Program-made: the position numbers and the translations under genes
In this document: positions 43,586-51,784 of the stretch, one piece after another
How the letters are laid out: every line of letters begins with the position of its first letter
How positions within the stretch are numbered: the first letter of the stretch is position 1
The notes under the pieces: generated by a model
Databases searched by the model: none
What the model saw: only the letters and a program-made list of their open reading frames with translations
What the model was told of the DNA's origin: nothing
From: Veillonella atypica KON
Lineage (GTDB): Bacteria; Bacillota; Negativicutes; Veillonellales; Veillonellaceae
Assembly (NCBI RefSeq): GCF_002959915.1
Contig: NZ_PPDE01000006.1
Location: 31,030 to 95,029, forward strand
Direction: 5' to 3'
DNA length: 64,000 bases

Positions 43586-44509
43586 ATGGATTTCCACCAT
43601 TTAAAATACTTCGTAGAAGTGGCTGATCAAAAGAGTTTTAGTAAAGCAGCAAGAAACTTACACATCTCACAATCCGCGATTAGCCGTACAATCAAAGCCT
43701 TAGAAGACGAACTTGGTGTTGTTCTCTTCATGCGTAATGCTAAATCCGTAGAACTCACTGATGGAGGTACCATCTTTTTAACACACGCGAAACGCGTAGT
43801 ATTTATGTTTGAACATTTAAAAACAGATTTTGAAAACGAGTTTCGTTTGGAGCAAGGTTCCATCCGAATTGGTATCCCACCTATTACCGATGCACCAATC
43901 TTTGCGCAACTATTAGGTGAGTTTAAAAAGGTATACCCACAAATCGATTTAGAATTATATGAACAAGGTTCTAAGAAGGTCGAAATCAGTGTACAAGAAG
44001 GTTTGATTGATATCGGTATCATCTGTACAAAGCCAAATCCTAAGGAATTTGAATCCTTCTATCTCACATCTGACCCATTATCCGTTATCGTTCCTAAAAC
44101 TAGCCCACTTGCCAAGGAACCAGAAATTCGATTGGATATGCTTTCAGAAGAATCCTTTGTACTCCACAAGGATGATTTCAATTTACATGATGAAATCATT
44201 AAAGCTTGTAAACACACAGGTTTCCAACCTCATATCGTATTCGAAACAAGCCAACGTGACCTCATGTTACAAACAGTAAGTGCCGATTTAGCCATCGCCC
44301 TATTACCATCCCGCCTCTGCCCTGAGGTAGGCGAGAACACAGAGGTTGGGTCCAAGGTTGTGGTACGACCTCTCGTTCCAGAAATCATCCATACCTTATA
44401 TGTAATCTGGAAAAAAGGTCATTACCTCTCCCACGCTTCTCGCTTGTGGTTAGACTTTGTAAACTCCAAATTGCCATTACCTGGTCTACAATTGGAGGCT
44501 CATAAATAA
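43586..44509 (+). CDS. LysR-family regulator divergent from nifJ
   Basis: A 307-residue LysR regulator. N-terminal winged helix (LKYFVEVADQKSFSKAARNLHIS; SAISRTIKALEDELG) and C-terminal effector domain (LEQGSIRIGIPPITDAPIFAQLL; EGLIDIGIICTKP) are standard, resembling the CidR/CysL branch. Being divergent from nifJ, it is a candidate regulator of pyruvate oxidation. Its stop overlaps the start of the next gene (TAATG). GGGGG six bases before the ATG serves as ribosome site. Confidence 0.92.
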   Translation: MDFHHLKYFVEVADQKSFSKAARNLHISQSAISRTIKALEDELGVVLFMRNAKSVELTDGGTIFLTHAKRVVFMFEHLKTDFENEFRLEQGSIRIGIPPITDAPIFAQLLGEFKKVYPQIDLELYEQGSKKVEISVQEGLIDIGIICTKPNPKEFESFYLTSDPLSVIVPKTSPLAKEPEIRLDMLSEESFVLHKDDFNLHDEIIKACKHTGFQPHIVFETSQRDLMLQTVSADLAIALLPSRLCPEVGENTEVGSKVVVRPLVPEIIHTLYVIWKKGHYLSHASRLWLDFVNSKLPLPGLQLEAHK

Positions 44510-44928
44510 TGAACAAACCATCTGGGCTCGCAACTAAATTGCGGGCCCTTTTGAAAGCTAAAGAAACGCCCATGTGGGCCGTTATTATAGTTCTCATCAT
44601 CGTCATCATCATTCAGCAAGTTCAAATATCCGAACTACAATGGCGCGTCGATGAAGACCACGACGGTTCAACTGTAGATAGTGTGGCCGGACGCCTATAT
44701 ATTTTAGAAGGCATGGCTAATAAACATAGTGATCAAATTGAAGAACTACAAAAATATATCCGGCAATTACAAAACGATGGTGCTAGATATGATTGGGAAC
44801 TAAAACAACTGGAATGGTTGCATCCAGAACTAAAGGTTATTTCTCCTGATGGAGATCCTAATCCGTTAAAATCCACAGATCTTAACCTAGACATGAACCC
44901 TGGTAATGTACCAGATGTAAAAAAATAA
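44509..44928 (+). CDS. Membrane-anchored coiled-coil protein coupled to LysR
   Basis: A 139-residue protein with a short basic N-terminus, one membrane segment (WAVIIVLIIVIIIQQVQI, about 23-40) and a helical, coiled-coil-like part (RLYILEGMANKHSDQIEELQKYIRQLQ), ending in a Pro/Asp/Asn-rich tail. No family is recognised. The ATG overlaps the LysR stop by one base, so translation is coupled. The tight coupling of a membrane protein to a regulator suggests a functional link, but no function can be read from sequence. Confidence 0.7.
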   Translation: MNKPSGLATKLRALLKAKETPMWAVIIVLIIVIIIQQVQISELQWRVDEDHDGSTVDSVAGRLYILEGMANKHSDQIEELQKYIRQLQNDGARYDWELKQLEWLHPELKVISPDGDPNPLKSTDLNLDMNPGNVPDVKK

Positions 44929-44930
44929 AT

Positions 44931-44983
44931 AAAAGCCAGATACAATACATACTAAAAAGTATTTACATTGTATCTGGCTTTTT
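44931..44983 (+). terminator. Terminator of the LysR operon
   Basis: AAAAGCCAGATACAAT/ATTGTATCTGGCTTTT, a 16-bp perfect stem, with an inner ATACT...AGTAT stem and T-run; probably bidirectional with the gene at 44,996. Confidence 0.9.
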
Positions 44984-44995
44984 ATTATATCTGCC

Positions 44996-45892
44996 TTAAT
45001 CCGTTTGAACCACAGTAATAGCTTTTATCTTTTTATCAAGGGGAATGTGCTTATATAAACTGAAATTCTTATTATAGGATTTTTCCCATTCACTCACAAC
45101 AGAGTAGTGCCTATGATGGAAATTACCTTTATCATCTATATAAAGAAAGAGATCTTTTTGAGCCATAACACCAAAGCCCATGGCATCCAAAGTGTACCCC
45201 TTATGAACACCATCATTTGTATTTAAATAATCTCGTAACTCTGCTTCACGAGATGTATCAACCCATCCTAATTCCAACACTCTACTAACTAACGTATCTT
45301 CAGCAGCCTTATAAGCTTTATTTGCAGCTATAAGTCCCTTATCTGGAAAACCTTGAACATCCTCTTGATATCCAAAGGCTGTCACAACTATAAGTTTTCC
45401 CGTTCCATACTGATTCTCATAAGAAATAATCGGATCTGCTACTGTAATAACTTTCTCTACAAAAGGATTCCATAATATTGAATCAATATAATGCTCTTGA
45501 GTTTTATACTCTACAATATATTTAGTCTCACCTACATCATTACCGGTCGGTTTTATTATAACAATCCCCTCATCATGAGTAAGGATACTAAAATCTACGT
45601 AATATGCTGATACATAATAACCGCCTAATATAGGCTTCAATTGACTCTGTAATTTATCTATCGTCTTATGTTGTTCTAAATCACCAATATATTTAGCGCG
45701 TTCTAAATTCTTAACAGCTGTCTCCCATGAATCATAAGGACCTGAAACTTTAACAATGTCACGGTTGTACACTGCAATTTTCTCAAAGGCAGCTCTACCT
45801 TCACCCGTCGGATCATATAATGATATCGCACTTACAGATACACCTAGTGTAAAAGTTGTTAATACGCTTGCTAATAATAACGTTTTATACAT
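44996..45892 (-). CDS. Secreted protein of unknown function
   Basis: A 298-residue exported protein. A signal peptide is evident (LLLASVLTTFTLGVSVSA, cleavage after about residue 22) without a lipobox. The mature part contains YNRDIVKVSGPYDSWETAVKNLERAKYI and later beta-strands (GKLIVVTAFGYQEDVQGFPDKG). No family is recognised. It is probably periplasmic or exposed at the surface. Single gene, with a bidirectional terminator at its 3' end. Confidence 0.75.
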   Translation of the reverse strand: MYKTLLLASVLTTFTLGVSVSAISLYDPTGEGRAAFEKIAVYNRDIVKVSGPYDSWETAVKNLERAKYIGDLEQHKTIDKLQSQLKPILGGYYVSAYYVDFSILTHDEGIVIIKPTGNDVGETKYIVEYKTQEHYIDSILWNPFVEKVITVADPIISYENQYGTGKLIVVTAFGYQEDVQGFPDKGLIAANKAYKAAEDTLVSRVLELGWVDTSREAELRDYLNTNDGVHKGYTLDAMGFGVMAQKDLFLYIDDKGNFHHRHYSVVSEWEKSYNKNFSLYKHIPLDKKIKAITVVQTD

Positions 45893-45960
45893 AGTAGCCT
45901 CTCTTTTTACTGTAGATTACATTACTCTTATTATACATAAAACAATATATTTACTAAAAG

Positions 45961-46023
45961 AAAAAGAGCTATATATTTATTCAATATCCGTCATAGAAAA
46001 GAATAAAAAATATAACTCTTTTT
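45961..46023 (-). terminator. Probable terminator of the MFS gene
   Basis: AAAAAGAG at 45,961 pairs with CTCTTTTT at 46,016, with further TATAT/ATATA and TTTATTC/GAATAAA pairing inside. It begins 23 bases after the MFS stop. Confidence 0.6.
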
Positions 46024-46045
46024 AAATTTGTATTTAATTTTTAAC

Positions 46046-47362
46046 TTAACCTTCCTTGTGTTCCATAGATTTAGGTAATGTCAAAATCAATAGACCTGCT
46101 AGGAACATACAAGCGCCCATTACATAGTAACCATAAGTAAAGCTACCTGTATGTCCATTGATGAAGCCTAGCATATATGGGCCGACCCAACCGCCCATAT
46201 TACCGGATGAATTGATAAGGCCCATCGCACCTGCTGCAGCTGCGCCAGATAAGAATGTAGTCGGCATCGTCCACCATACGCCCATACCGCCATACACGCC
46301 TACAGCCGTTAAACAGATGAATAACAAGCTAATTTCAGGTGATGGACTATGTGGTGTGGCAATAAAACCTATGGTACCAACAAATAATGTGGTCGCCACA
46401 TGCCAACGTTTTTCATTGCGTTTCTCTGAGGAATAGCCACAGAAAACTTGTACTAATAAGGCAGCACTCATCGGAATGGCAATAGACCAAGCTACAACAC
46501 TTGGTGGCCATCCGGATAAGCTTTTAAGCACTTGTGGCATCCAGAAACTGAATCCCCAGAACCCAATAACCCACAAGAAATAAATTAATGCTAATCGTAA
46601 TACCTTTGGATCTTTCAAGGCTTGCCAAATTGTGTATTTTTTTACGGATTGTTTTTCAGCTTCTTCCTTAGCAAGCTCTTCTTTGATATATTTTTTCTCT
46701 GCATCAGTTACCCAAGCGGCTTCTTCTGGTTTTTCTTTCATCCAGAATGCAAAAATGAAAGCAAAGATAACAGCTGGTAATGCTTCTACAATAAACAACG
46801 TACGCCATCCATGTAATCCAAAAAATGTCGTATCGAGCAATACGCCTGCTAATGGACCGCCGATAATGTTAGAGAATAATAGAGATGTAAGCATTAATGA
46901 AATTGCCTTTGCCCGTTCTCTCGGTAAAAACCAATTAGGTATCAATAAAGAATAGATAACCGGATATAATGACGCTTCACATAACCCTAACAAGAATCGA
47001 TATAAGAAGAACTCCCACTCCGTAGTCATTGTCGTCATGAGGACACATACAATGCCCCAACTAAACATGATACGCGCTACCCAATGCATCGCATTAAATC
47101 TCGATGCTAACAGAGATGCAGGGACTTCAAATAAAACATAGCCAATAAAGAATATACCTGCGCCCATACCGAATATTTCTGGTGTTAACCATGGTAAATT
47201 CTCTTTCATGGTCAAGCCTGCATAGGCGATATTTACACGGTCTAAAAAGGCAATAATAGAAACAATAAATAATGGTAGGATGACATGCAACATGCGCCGC
47301 CTTGTAAAATCCTTGAAATCGATGGCCCCACTTTGAGGCTCTGGTACAGATGATGAGTTCAT
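46046..47362 (-). CDS. MFS transporter, anion:cation symporter (ACS) family
   Basis: A 438-residue, 12-span major facilitator. The N-terminus (IIAFLDRVNIAYAGLTM) and the loop WFLPRERAKAISLMLTS are typical of the ACS subfamily, which takes up organic anions such as tartrate, hexuronates, phthalate or hydroxyphenylacetate with H+. The substrate cannot be decided from sequence. Cytoplasmic central loop (EKPEEAAWVTDAEKKYIKEEL) is normal for the group. It is monocistronic with terminators on both sides. Confidence 0.88.
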   Translation of the reverse strand: MNSSSVPEPQSGAIDFKDFTRRRMLHVILPLFIVSIIAFLDRVNIAYAGLTMKENLPWLTPEIFGMGAGIFFIGYVLFEVPASLLASRFNAMHWVARIMFSWGIVCVLMTTMTTEWEFFLYRFLLGLCEASLYPVIYSLLIPNWFLPRERAKAISLMLTSLLFSNIIGGPLAGVLLDTTFFGLHGWRTLFIVEALPAVIFAFIFAFWMKEKPEEAAWVTDAEKKYIKEELAKEEAEKQSVKKYTIWQALKDPKVLRLALIYFLWVIGFWGFSFWMPQVLKSLSGWPPSVVAWSIAIPMSAALLVQVFCGYSSEKRNEKRWHVATTLFVGTIGFIATPHSPSPEISLLFICLTAVGVYGGMGVWWTMPTTFLSGAAAAGAMGLINSSGNMGGWVGPYMLGFINGHTGSFTYGYYVMGACMFLAGLLILTLPKSMEHKEG

Positions 47363-47480
47363 ATGAATCCTTTCTACTTACTATATGATACGTACCATAA
47401 TATATTAAAAAAACAAATGTCCTCTGTCAATGATATTATATAGAATATAGGAATAACGAATTAGAATATGTAACATACAA

Positions 47481-47544
47481 AAAGCACCTTATATCTGTTA
47501 TGTAAAATCTCCATAAAGATTTCTAACAGTATATAAGGTGCTTT
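47481..47544 (-). terminator. Long hairpin terminator of the Bax-inhibitor-1 gene
   Basis: AAAGCACCTTATAT-CTGTTA pairs with TAACAG-TATATAAGGTGCTTT, and the inside holds a third helix (AAATCT/AGATTT). Minus-strand T-run follows. Confidence 0.8.
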
Positions 47545-47563
47545 CACATACACTATTCAGATA

Positions 47564-48310
47564 TTAGCGTCTGTTACCAAAGATACGCAACAAGGATAAG
47601 AACAAGTTAATGAAATCGAGATACAAGCTAAGTGCACCAGCAATTTCAATACGATCTAAAATCGTTTCATCTTCAGATAGTGCCAATTGAGTAACACTGT
47701 TTTTAATCATGTTCATATCAACAGCCGTAAAGATGGAAAATACAACGACCCCAACGTAGCCAAGAATCAAGCTAATTGTACTATAACTAATGGAACTAAG
47801 ATATGGAATCGAAAAATACGATGCTACCATAAACACAAGACTTACGATAATCATACCAAATATAGCAGCCACTAAGTACGGTGTTAATCCGGCTAAATTC
47901 TTCTTAGTCGTAAGGCCTACAATAGAAAAGGCAACGAAGAACGCCAATGCCCCAATCAATGCTGGTACAGTAGCTTCCATGATGCCATATGCTAACGAAA
48001 CAAGTGATAAGGTAACGCCATTCAATGCACTATAGATAAAGAACATCGCATATAGAGACATAACATTGGCCTTATACGTGCGCATGCTAAACAAGAATAC
48101 CACCGCTACTTCTGCAATCAATAAAATATTAAAATTGCTAGCTGCAAAGCGCGCCCAGGACGGATTCATTAGCGTCGCAACACCAATCCCTAATGTGGTC
48201 AACAAACCAACAACCATCCATAAGATGGAACCCTTTAATCGTTGCGATACAATACTTTCTACCAGTGCTACATCATTAGCATTTGGCGTTTGTGTCATAT
48301 ATGGATTCAT
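47564..48310 (-). CDS. Bax inhibitor-1 (YetJ/YccA-like) membrane protein
   Basis: A 248-residue BI-1/TMBIM protein with seven membrane helices. The sequence begins with a cytoplasmic MTQTPNANDVALVESIVSQR segment, the second half contains GVVVFSIFTAVDMNMIKN, and it ends with SLYLDFINLFLSLLRIFG, the family signature with the paired acidic residues of the pH-sensing calcium leak. Bacterial YetJ is a pH-sensitive calcium channel, so the same role is likely here. AAGGAGG before the ATG. Monocistronic. Confidence 0.92.
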   Translation of the reverse strand: MNPYMTQTPNANDVALVESIVSQRLKGSILWMVVGLLTTLGIGVATLMNPSWARFAASNFNILLIAEVAVVFLFSMRTYKANVMSLYAMFFIYSALNGVTLSLVSLAYGIMEATVPALIGALAFFVAFSIVGLTTKKNLAGLTPYLVAAIFGMIIVSLVFMVASYFSIPYLSSISYSTISLILGYVGVVVFSIFTAVDMNMIKNSVTQLALSEDETILDRIEIAGALSLYLDFINLFLSLLRIFGNRR

Positions 48311-48462
48311 AAGAACCTCCTTGCTATTTATAGTTTATATACTTCGTTATCTATCTCTATATTATACTAAAAATTCTTATTCTCCGCCACGAAAATATAT
48401 TGTATCAAACTGTTTTTTTATAAATTCAACTGACTTCAATTTATTCTAAAAGAGCTTTCATA

Positions 48463-48819
48463 TTAATTACTACTAACAGGATCATAATCAGCAGGTACAG
48501 GAGCAACGATACTTACAAATACAACATCTTCCGTCCCAGTATTTTTTGCGCCATGACATTCACCCTTTTTAGATACTATAACTTGTCCCTTTGTAAAAGT
48601 CACCTCCGTATCAGGCGTTGGATAAAATACCCCGTTTCCTTGCAATATAACCCATATATCATCAGAGTGATGATGATAATGTTTTGGTAAGGTTTGACCA
48701 GGTTTAATAACCCATACTGAACCACCTGTGGAATCAGTTTGATAAAATGGCGTCTTAACAGCTTTCTCCAAACTTTCAACTTTCACAAGTTCCATGTCAA
48801 AAATACGTTGATCACTCAT
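48463..48819 (-). CDS. Cupin-fold protein
   Basis: A 118-residue single-cupin protein. Metal-binding motif 1 is HYHHHSDDIWVILQGNG (His, His, Glu position replaced by Asp/Ile context) and motif 2 is KKGECHGAKN. It may be an isomerase or sensor of a small ligand; no substrate is indicated. The frame has an earlier Met (48,837), but AAAGGTG ten bases before the ATG at 48,819 supports the shorter form. It follows the DUF4261 gene by 28 bases, so the two form an operon. Confidence 0.8.
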   Translation of the reverse strand: MSDQRIFDMELVKVESLEKAVKTPFYQTDSTGGSVWVIKPGQTLPKHYHHHSDDIWVILQGNGVFYPTPDTEVTFTKGQVIVSKKGECHGAKNTGTEDVVFVSIVAPVPADYDPVSSN

Positions 48820-48847
48820 ACTGCTCACACCTTTCATCGATTAATAA

Positions 48848-49723
48848 CTAGCGAGTGCCCGCTGCATATTCTCCCATATTAATATCTAGAACCTCTCGAA
48901 TCGGTTGAATTAGAGAATCCTCATATTGTACTTTCCACTGAATATCCTGATTCATCTCGCCATTTTGTAACCCCGCAATGGTTTCCCCATCACCTATTGG
49001 ATTGTCATGTTCGAAAATATAATTCAACACATTATAAGCATGAAATACTACATGATTAGGATCTACACCGTGAAAGTGATACTGTAAATCAGGTAAAAAT
49101 AATGTACTCATACCAACAGAATCTACCATCATATCATTGGTACCTTGAATACTAAAATAACGCACATTTACAGCATAATACATAAAACGAGTCACCTCTT
49201 TATCAGGATGATTTTCAATGGTTTCACGACTTAAAAACTTACGTGATGGTCCAAAAACAACGGCCTTGCAAGATGGATATAACTCCAACAGCGCATCTAC
49301 ATATTTTACGAGCATATCAGCTCGTTCTTTAGGCTCTAAACCCGAAGCTAACATATCTGTAGCAAATACTCTATATTGACACTCAGCTAACAATTCATCT
49401 ACATTGGGACAATCCCAAACTTGACTACGTGTAAAATCATCTAATACAGGTTTATCGATTTTCTCACACTTCGTCACCATCAATGTCGGTGAGATATCGG
49501 CATCATTATCTTCATAATGAACCTTATAATTCTGAGGTGCCAAACCTGCAGATTCAGCTCCATAACTAAAGCAATCAACAGGGCCTAAATGCTTTGTAAA
49601 TACCTCTACCATTGTATCGCGGCTAGGCATATCACACTGCTTCGGCATTAATAACTCAACAAAAAACAAACCGCCAGGACGAACAGAACTATCTGTTAGA
49701 TCTTGTTTAAATACTTGGCTCAT
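48848..49723 (-). CDS. DUF4261 family protein
   Basis: A 291-residue cytoplasmic protein resembling DUF4261 proteins: the N-terminal GGLFFVELLMPKQCDMPSRD and the C-terminal LFLPDLQYHFHGVDPNHVV blocks are characteristic. The biochemical role is unknown. It has no signal peptide or membrane span. AGAGG nine bases before the ATG. It is the first gene of a two-gene unit with the cupin. Confidence 0.7.
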   Translation of the reverse strand: MSQVFKQDLTDSSVRPGGLFFVELLMPKQCDMPSRDTMVEVFTKHLGPVDCFSYGAESAGLAPQNYKVHYEDNDADISPTLMVTKCEKIDKPVLDDFTRSQVWDCPNVDELLAECQYRVFATDMLASGLEPKERADMLVKYVDALLELYPSCKAVVFGPSRKFLSRETIENHPDKEVTRFMYYAVNVRYFSIQGTNDMMVDSVGMSTLFLPDLQYHFHGVDPNHVVFHAYNVLNYIFEHDNPIGDGETIAGLQNGEMNQDIQWKVQYEDSLIQPIREVLDINMGEYAAGTR

Positions 49724-49862
49724 AATAACCTCTTAAAATAAACCTTACGTTTAATAAGTAATCTAATACTTAAATTGCTATAACTAAACCTTTACTAACT
49801 TTTTAACAACAAATTTAATTCTAACAAAATTAAATCCTACGGATTTAGCACTATATCTAACT

Positions 49863-51566
49863 TTAAGACTCTATTACTTCACCATTTAACTTTAGCCTCC
49901 ATTTATCAATAAAAACCTTCATCAGTTCATTCTGTCTAGTTTCAACAGTTCTAGGATTCCAATGCTTTATCCCATTTACCTGTGTTGTAATAGGATATGA
50001 AGTAACACCATTAGATGATTGGAAATATTTTTGTTTCTTTTCCTCAAAATCGTAATTTTGTGCTTGTGAGTTATGTTGTCTTGTGAGAGCTACAAGATAT
50101 GCAATTTTATTTACCCAGATTTTTCTATCAGCCTCACTCCAAACCGCAAGCCACTGACTATCCATTCTAGGGTTTTGAGGTAAAACATGTTCGATTGTAA
50201 AAATCTTACCATTAAACTTAACTGCACCATCACTAACAAAGGAATTTAAACGTTGTATAATATAATTTCTTCTGTATGATGGTAATGTATATATCTCTCC
50301 ATCTAAAGTTTTAATAAACTCTTCTTTTTCTATTTCTTTTAACTCTAAACTTTCTATGTTTTGATAGTGATTTCCTTCGGTCTCCATCTCTTCTAATACT
50401 TCTTTATAACGATTAATTCGTTGATTTAGCCCTTTTGAGGTAACAAACAAATAAGAAGCCAAACGTTCTAATTTAATAAGAAAGGCCAAGATAGCGTCAG
50501 AATCATTTTCATGCTCTGCTAAAAATTTTATTGCTACAGGCATCCAGTCATAATTTCTAGTTTTATTCAACCAATATAATAAATTATTAATAGATTCAGC
50601 ATTTCTACTTGATACATATGCTTCATTTTTTAAGGCATTATAAGCATTAGAATATGGCACAATATACTTATCAATAAGATCTTTTGGATTTATCTTTTCC
50701 AAAATATTTACAGAAAACTCTTCTAATAAATTCTTTTTTTGCTTTTCTTTTAGAAAAATAGTTCTTGTGTGTGCAAAAACCTCATTAAAACCATCTCTGC
50801 CCACTAAACGCTCTTGCTCCTCCCAGATTTCAGTATATTTATCTTGAATACTATCATCTAAAGAGCCTATCGTTTTAGATTTAATAATATCAGATGGTAA
50901 TAAATCTAAACCACGACTATTCAATACTGAAAAAACCCTAAATGCAGATGATTGATTGGGAGATGAAACAACTACTAAAAAGCACCTATTCAACACAAAT
51001 TGACAAAATTTAATTAAATCATCTTCATTAGTAAATTTTTCACTAAATCTTACTTGAAACACTTGACAATTTTTCTGAATATGAACTTTTGCTTCACTAT
51101 CTAAGATTTCATCATCTAACTGATTTAACCCTCGTAAATCTAACTCTTGTATATATTTATTAAAAAATGATTGATCTTTTTCGCGTAAAAATATGCGTGG
51201 TTGCGCATTAATCATTTCCAACTGATTACCCTTTTCTTGTAAGTAGGCTTTACATAGCTCTTTATATTGTTCTGTAGAGAAAGTGTCCGCCATTACAGCA
51301 AGAAAAATAGATAGAGTAGTTAATCGTTGTTGACCATCTATAACCTCAGAATAAGGTTTATTATCACTTTTAATTAGTACAATACTCCCCAAAAAATAAT
51401 TGTCATCATTATCTAATTCATAAAAATCATATAAATCATCAAATAAAATTGCAGCCTCATCTTCAGTCCAAGAATAAGGTCTTTGATACTTAGGAATATG
51501 ATATTCAAAGTCAGCACTAAAAATTTTTGATAATGAATACTCTTTTGCCGATATTTTATCACTCAT
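49863..51566 (-). CDS. GmrSD-like DUF262/DUF1524 protein (type IV restriction)
   Basis: A 567-residue fusion of an N-terminal DUF262 (GmrS/ParB-like) domain and a C-terminal DUF1524 (GmrD, HNH) domain. Seen: YHIPKYQRPYSWTEDEAAILFDDL, then the nucleotide-binding loop VIDGQQRLTTLS (about 76-87), and near the C-terminus FTIEHVLPQNPRMDSQW with the HNH His and later ALTRQHNSQAQNYDFEEK. GmrSD enzymes cut DNA with modified (glucosylated hydroxymethyl-) cytosine, guarding against phage; related DUF262 proteins do this with other modifications. The gene is very AT-rich and monocistronic, a sign of transfer. Full length and uninterrupted, so it is probably active. Confidence 0.88.
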   Translation of the reverse strand: MSDKISAKEYSLSKIFSADFEYHIPKYQRPYSWTEDEAAILFDDLYDFYELDNDDNYFLGSIVLIKSDNKPYSEVIDGQQRLTTLSIFLAVMADTFSTEQYKELCKAYLQEKGNQLEMINAQPRIFLREKDQSFFNKYIQELDLRGLNQLDDEILDSEAKVHIQKNCQVFQVRFSEKFTNEDDLIKFCQFVLNRCFLVVVSSPNQSSAFRVFSVLNSRGLDLLPSDIIKSKTIGSLDDSIQDKYTEIWEEQERLVGRDGFNEVFAHTRTIFLKEKQKKNLLEEFSVNILEKINPKDLIDKYIVPYSNAYNALKNEAYVSSRNAESINNLLYWLNKTRNYDWMPVAIKFLAEHENDSDAILAFLIKLERLASYLFVTSKGLNQRINRYKEVLEEMETEGNHYQNIESLELKEIEKEEFIKTLDGEIYTLPSYRRNYIIQRLNSFVSDGAVKFNGKIFTIEHVLPQNPRMDSQWLAVWSEADRKIWVNKIAYLVALTRQHNSQAQNYDFEEKKQKYFQSSNGVTSYPITTQVNGIKHWNPRTVETRQNELMKVFIDKWRLKLNGEVIES

Positions 51567-51663
51567 ACAATACTACCCTCCACCAATATAAACTAAATTA
51601 TAGTTCTAACTATAGTATAATAAATAGTCAACTAAAATGTAAATTTAATAATAAATCAATACA

Positions 51664-51706
51664 AAAGACCCGCTCTATAAGTCCAAAGACTATAGAGAGG
51701 GTCTTT
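51664..51706 (-). terminator. Terminator of the citrate-lyase operon
   Basis: AAAGACCCgCTCTATA/TATAGAGaGGGTCTTT, a 16-base stem with one mismatch, 78 bases beyond the citF stop and past the structured element at 51,724-51,779; T-run on the minus strand. Confidence 0.8.
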
Positions 51707-51723
51707 ATATTATCTAATCAGCA

Positions 51724-51779
51724 TAGGGTGATGAGCCGATGGCGGAACTGTTACAGCTTCCCTCGGACTCTCATCCCTA
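51724..51779 (-). other. Structured 56-nt element in the citF 3' UTR
   Basis: Starting five bases after the citF stop, the minus strand can fold into one rod: TAGGG-ATGAG pairs with CTCAT-CA-CCCTA, then CCGA with TCGG, GGAA with TTCC and CTG with CAG around a TAA loop. About 21 pairs and small bulges; GC-richer than its surroundings. No T-run follows; a normal terminator comes next. It is not a riboswitch type I recognise. It could be an RNA-stability element, a small RNA or a small palindromic mobile repeat. Confidence 0.6.
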
Positions 51780-51784
51780 CTCAA

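Noticed and set aside
51724-51779. TPP, fluoride or citrate-sensing riboswitch
   Set aside because: Core consensus sequences do not match and the element is downstream of the last gene, not in a leader.
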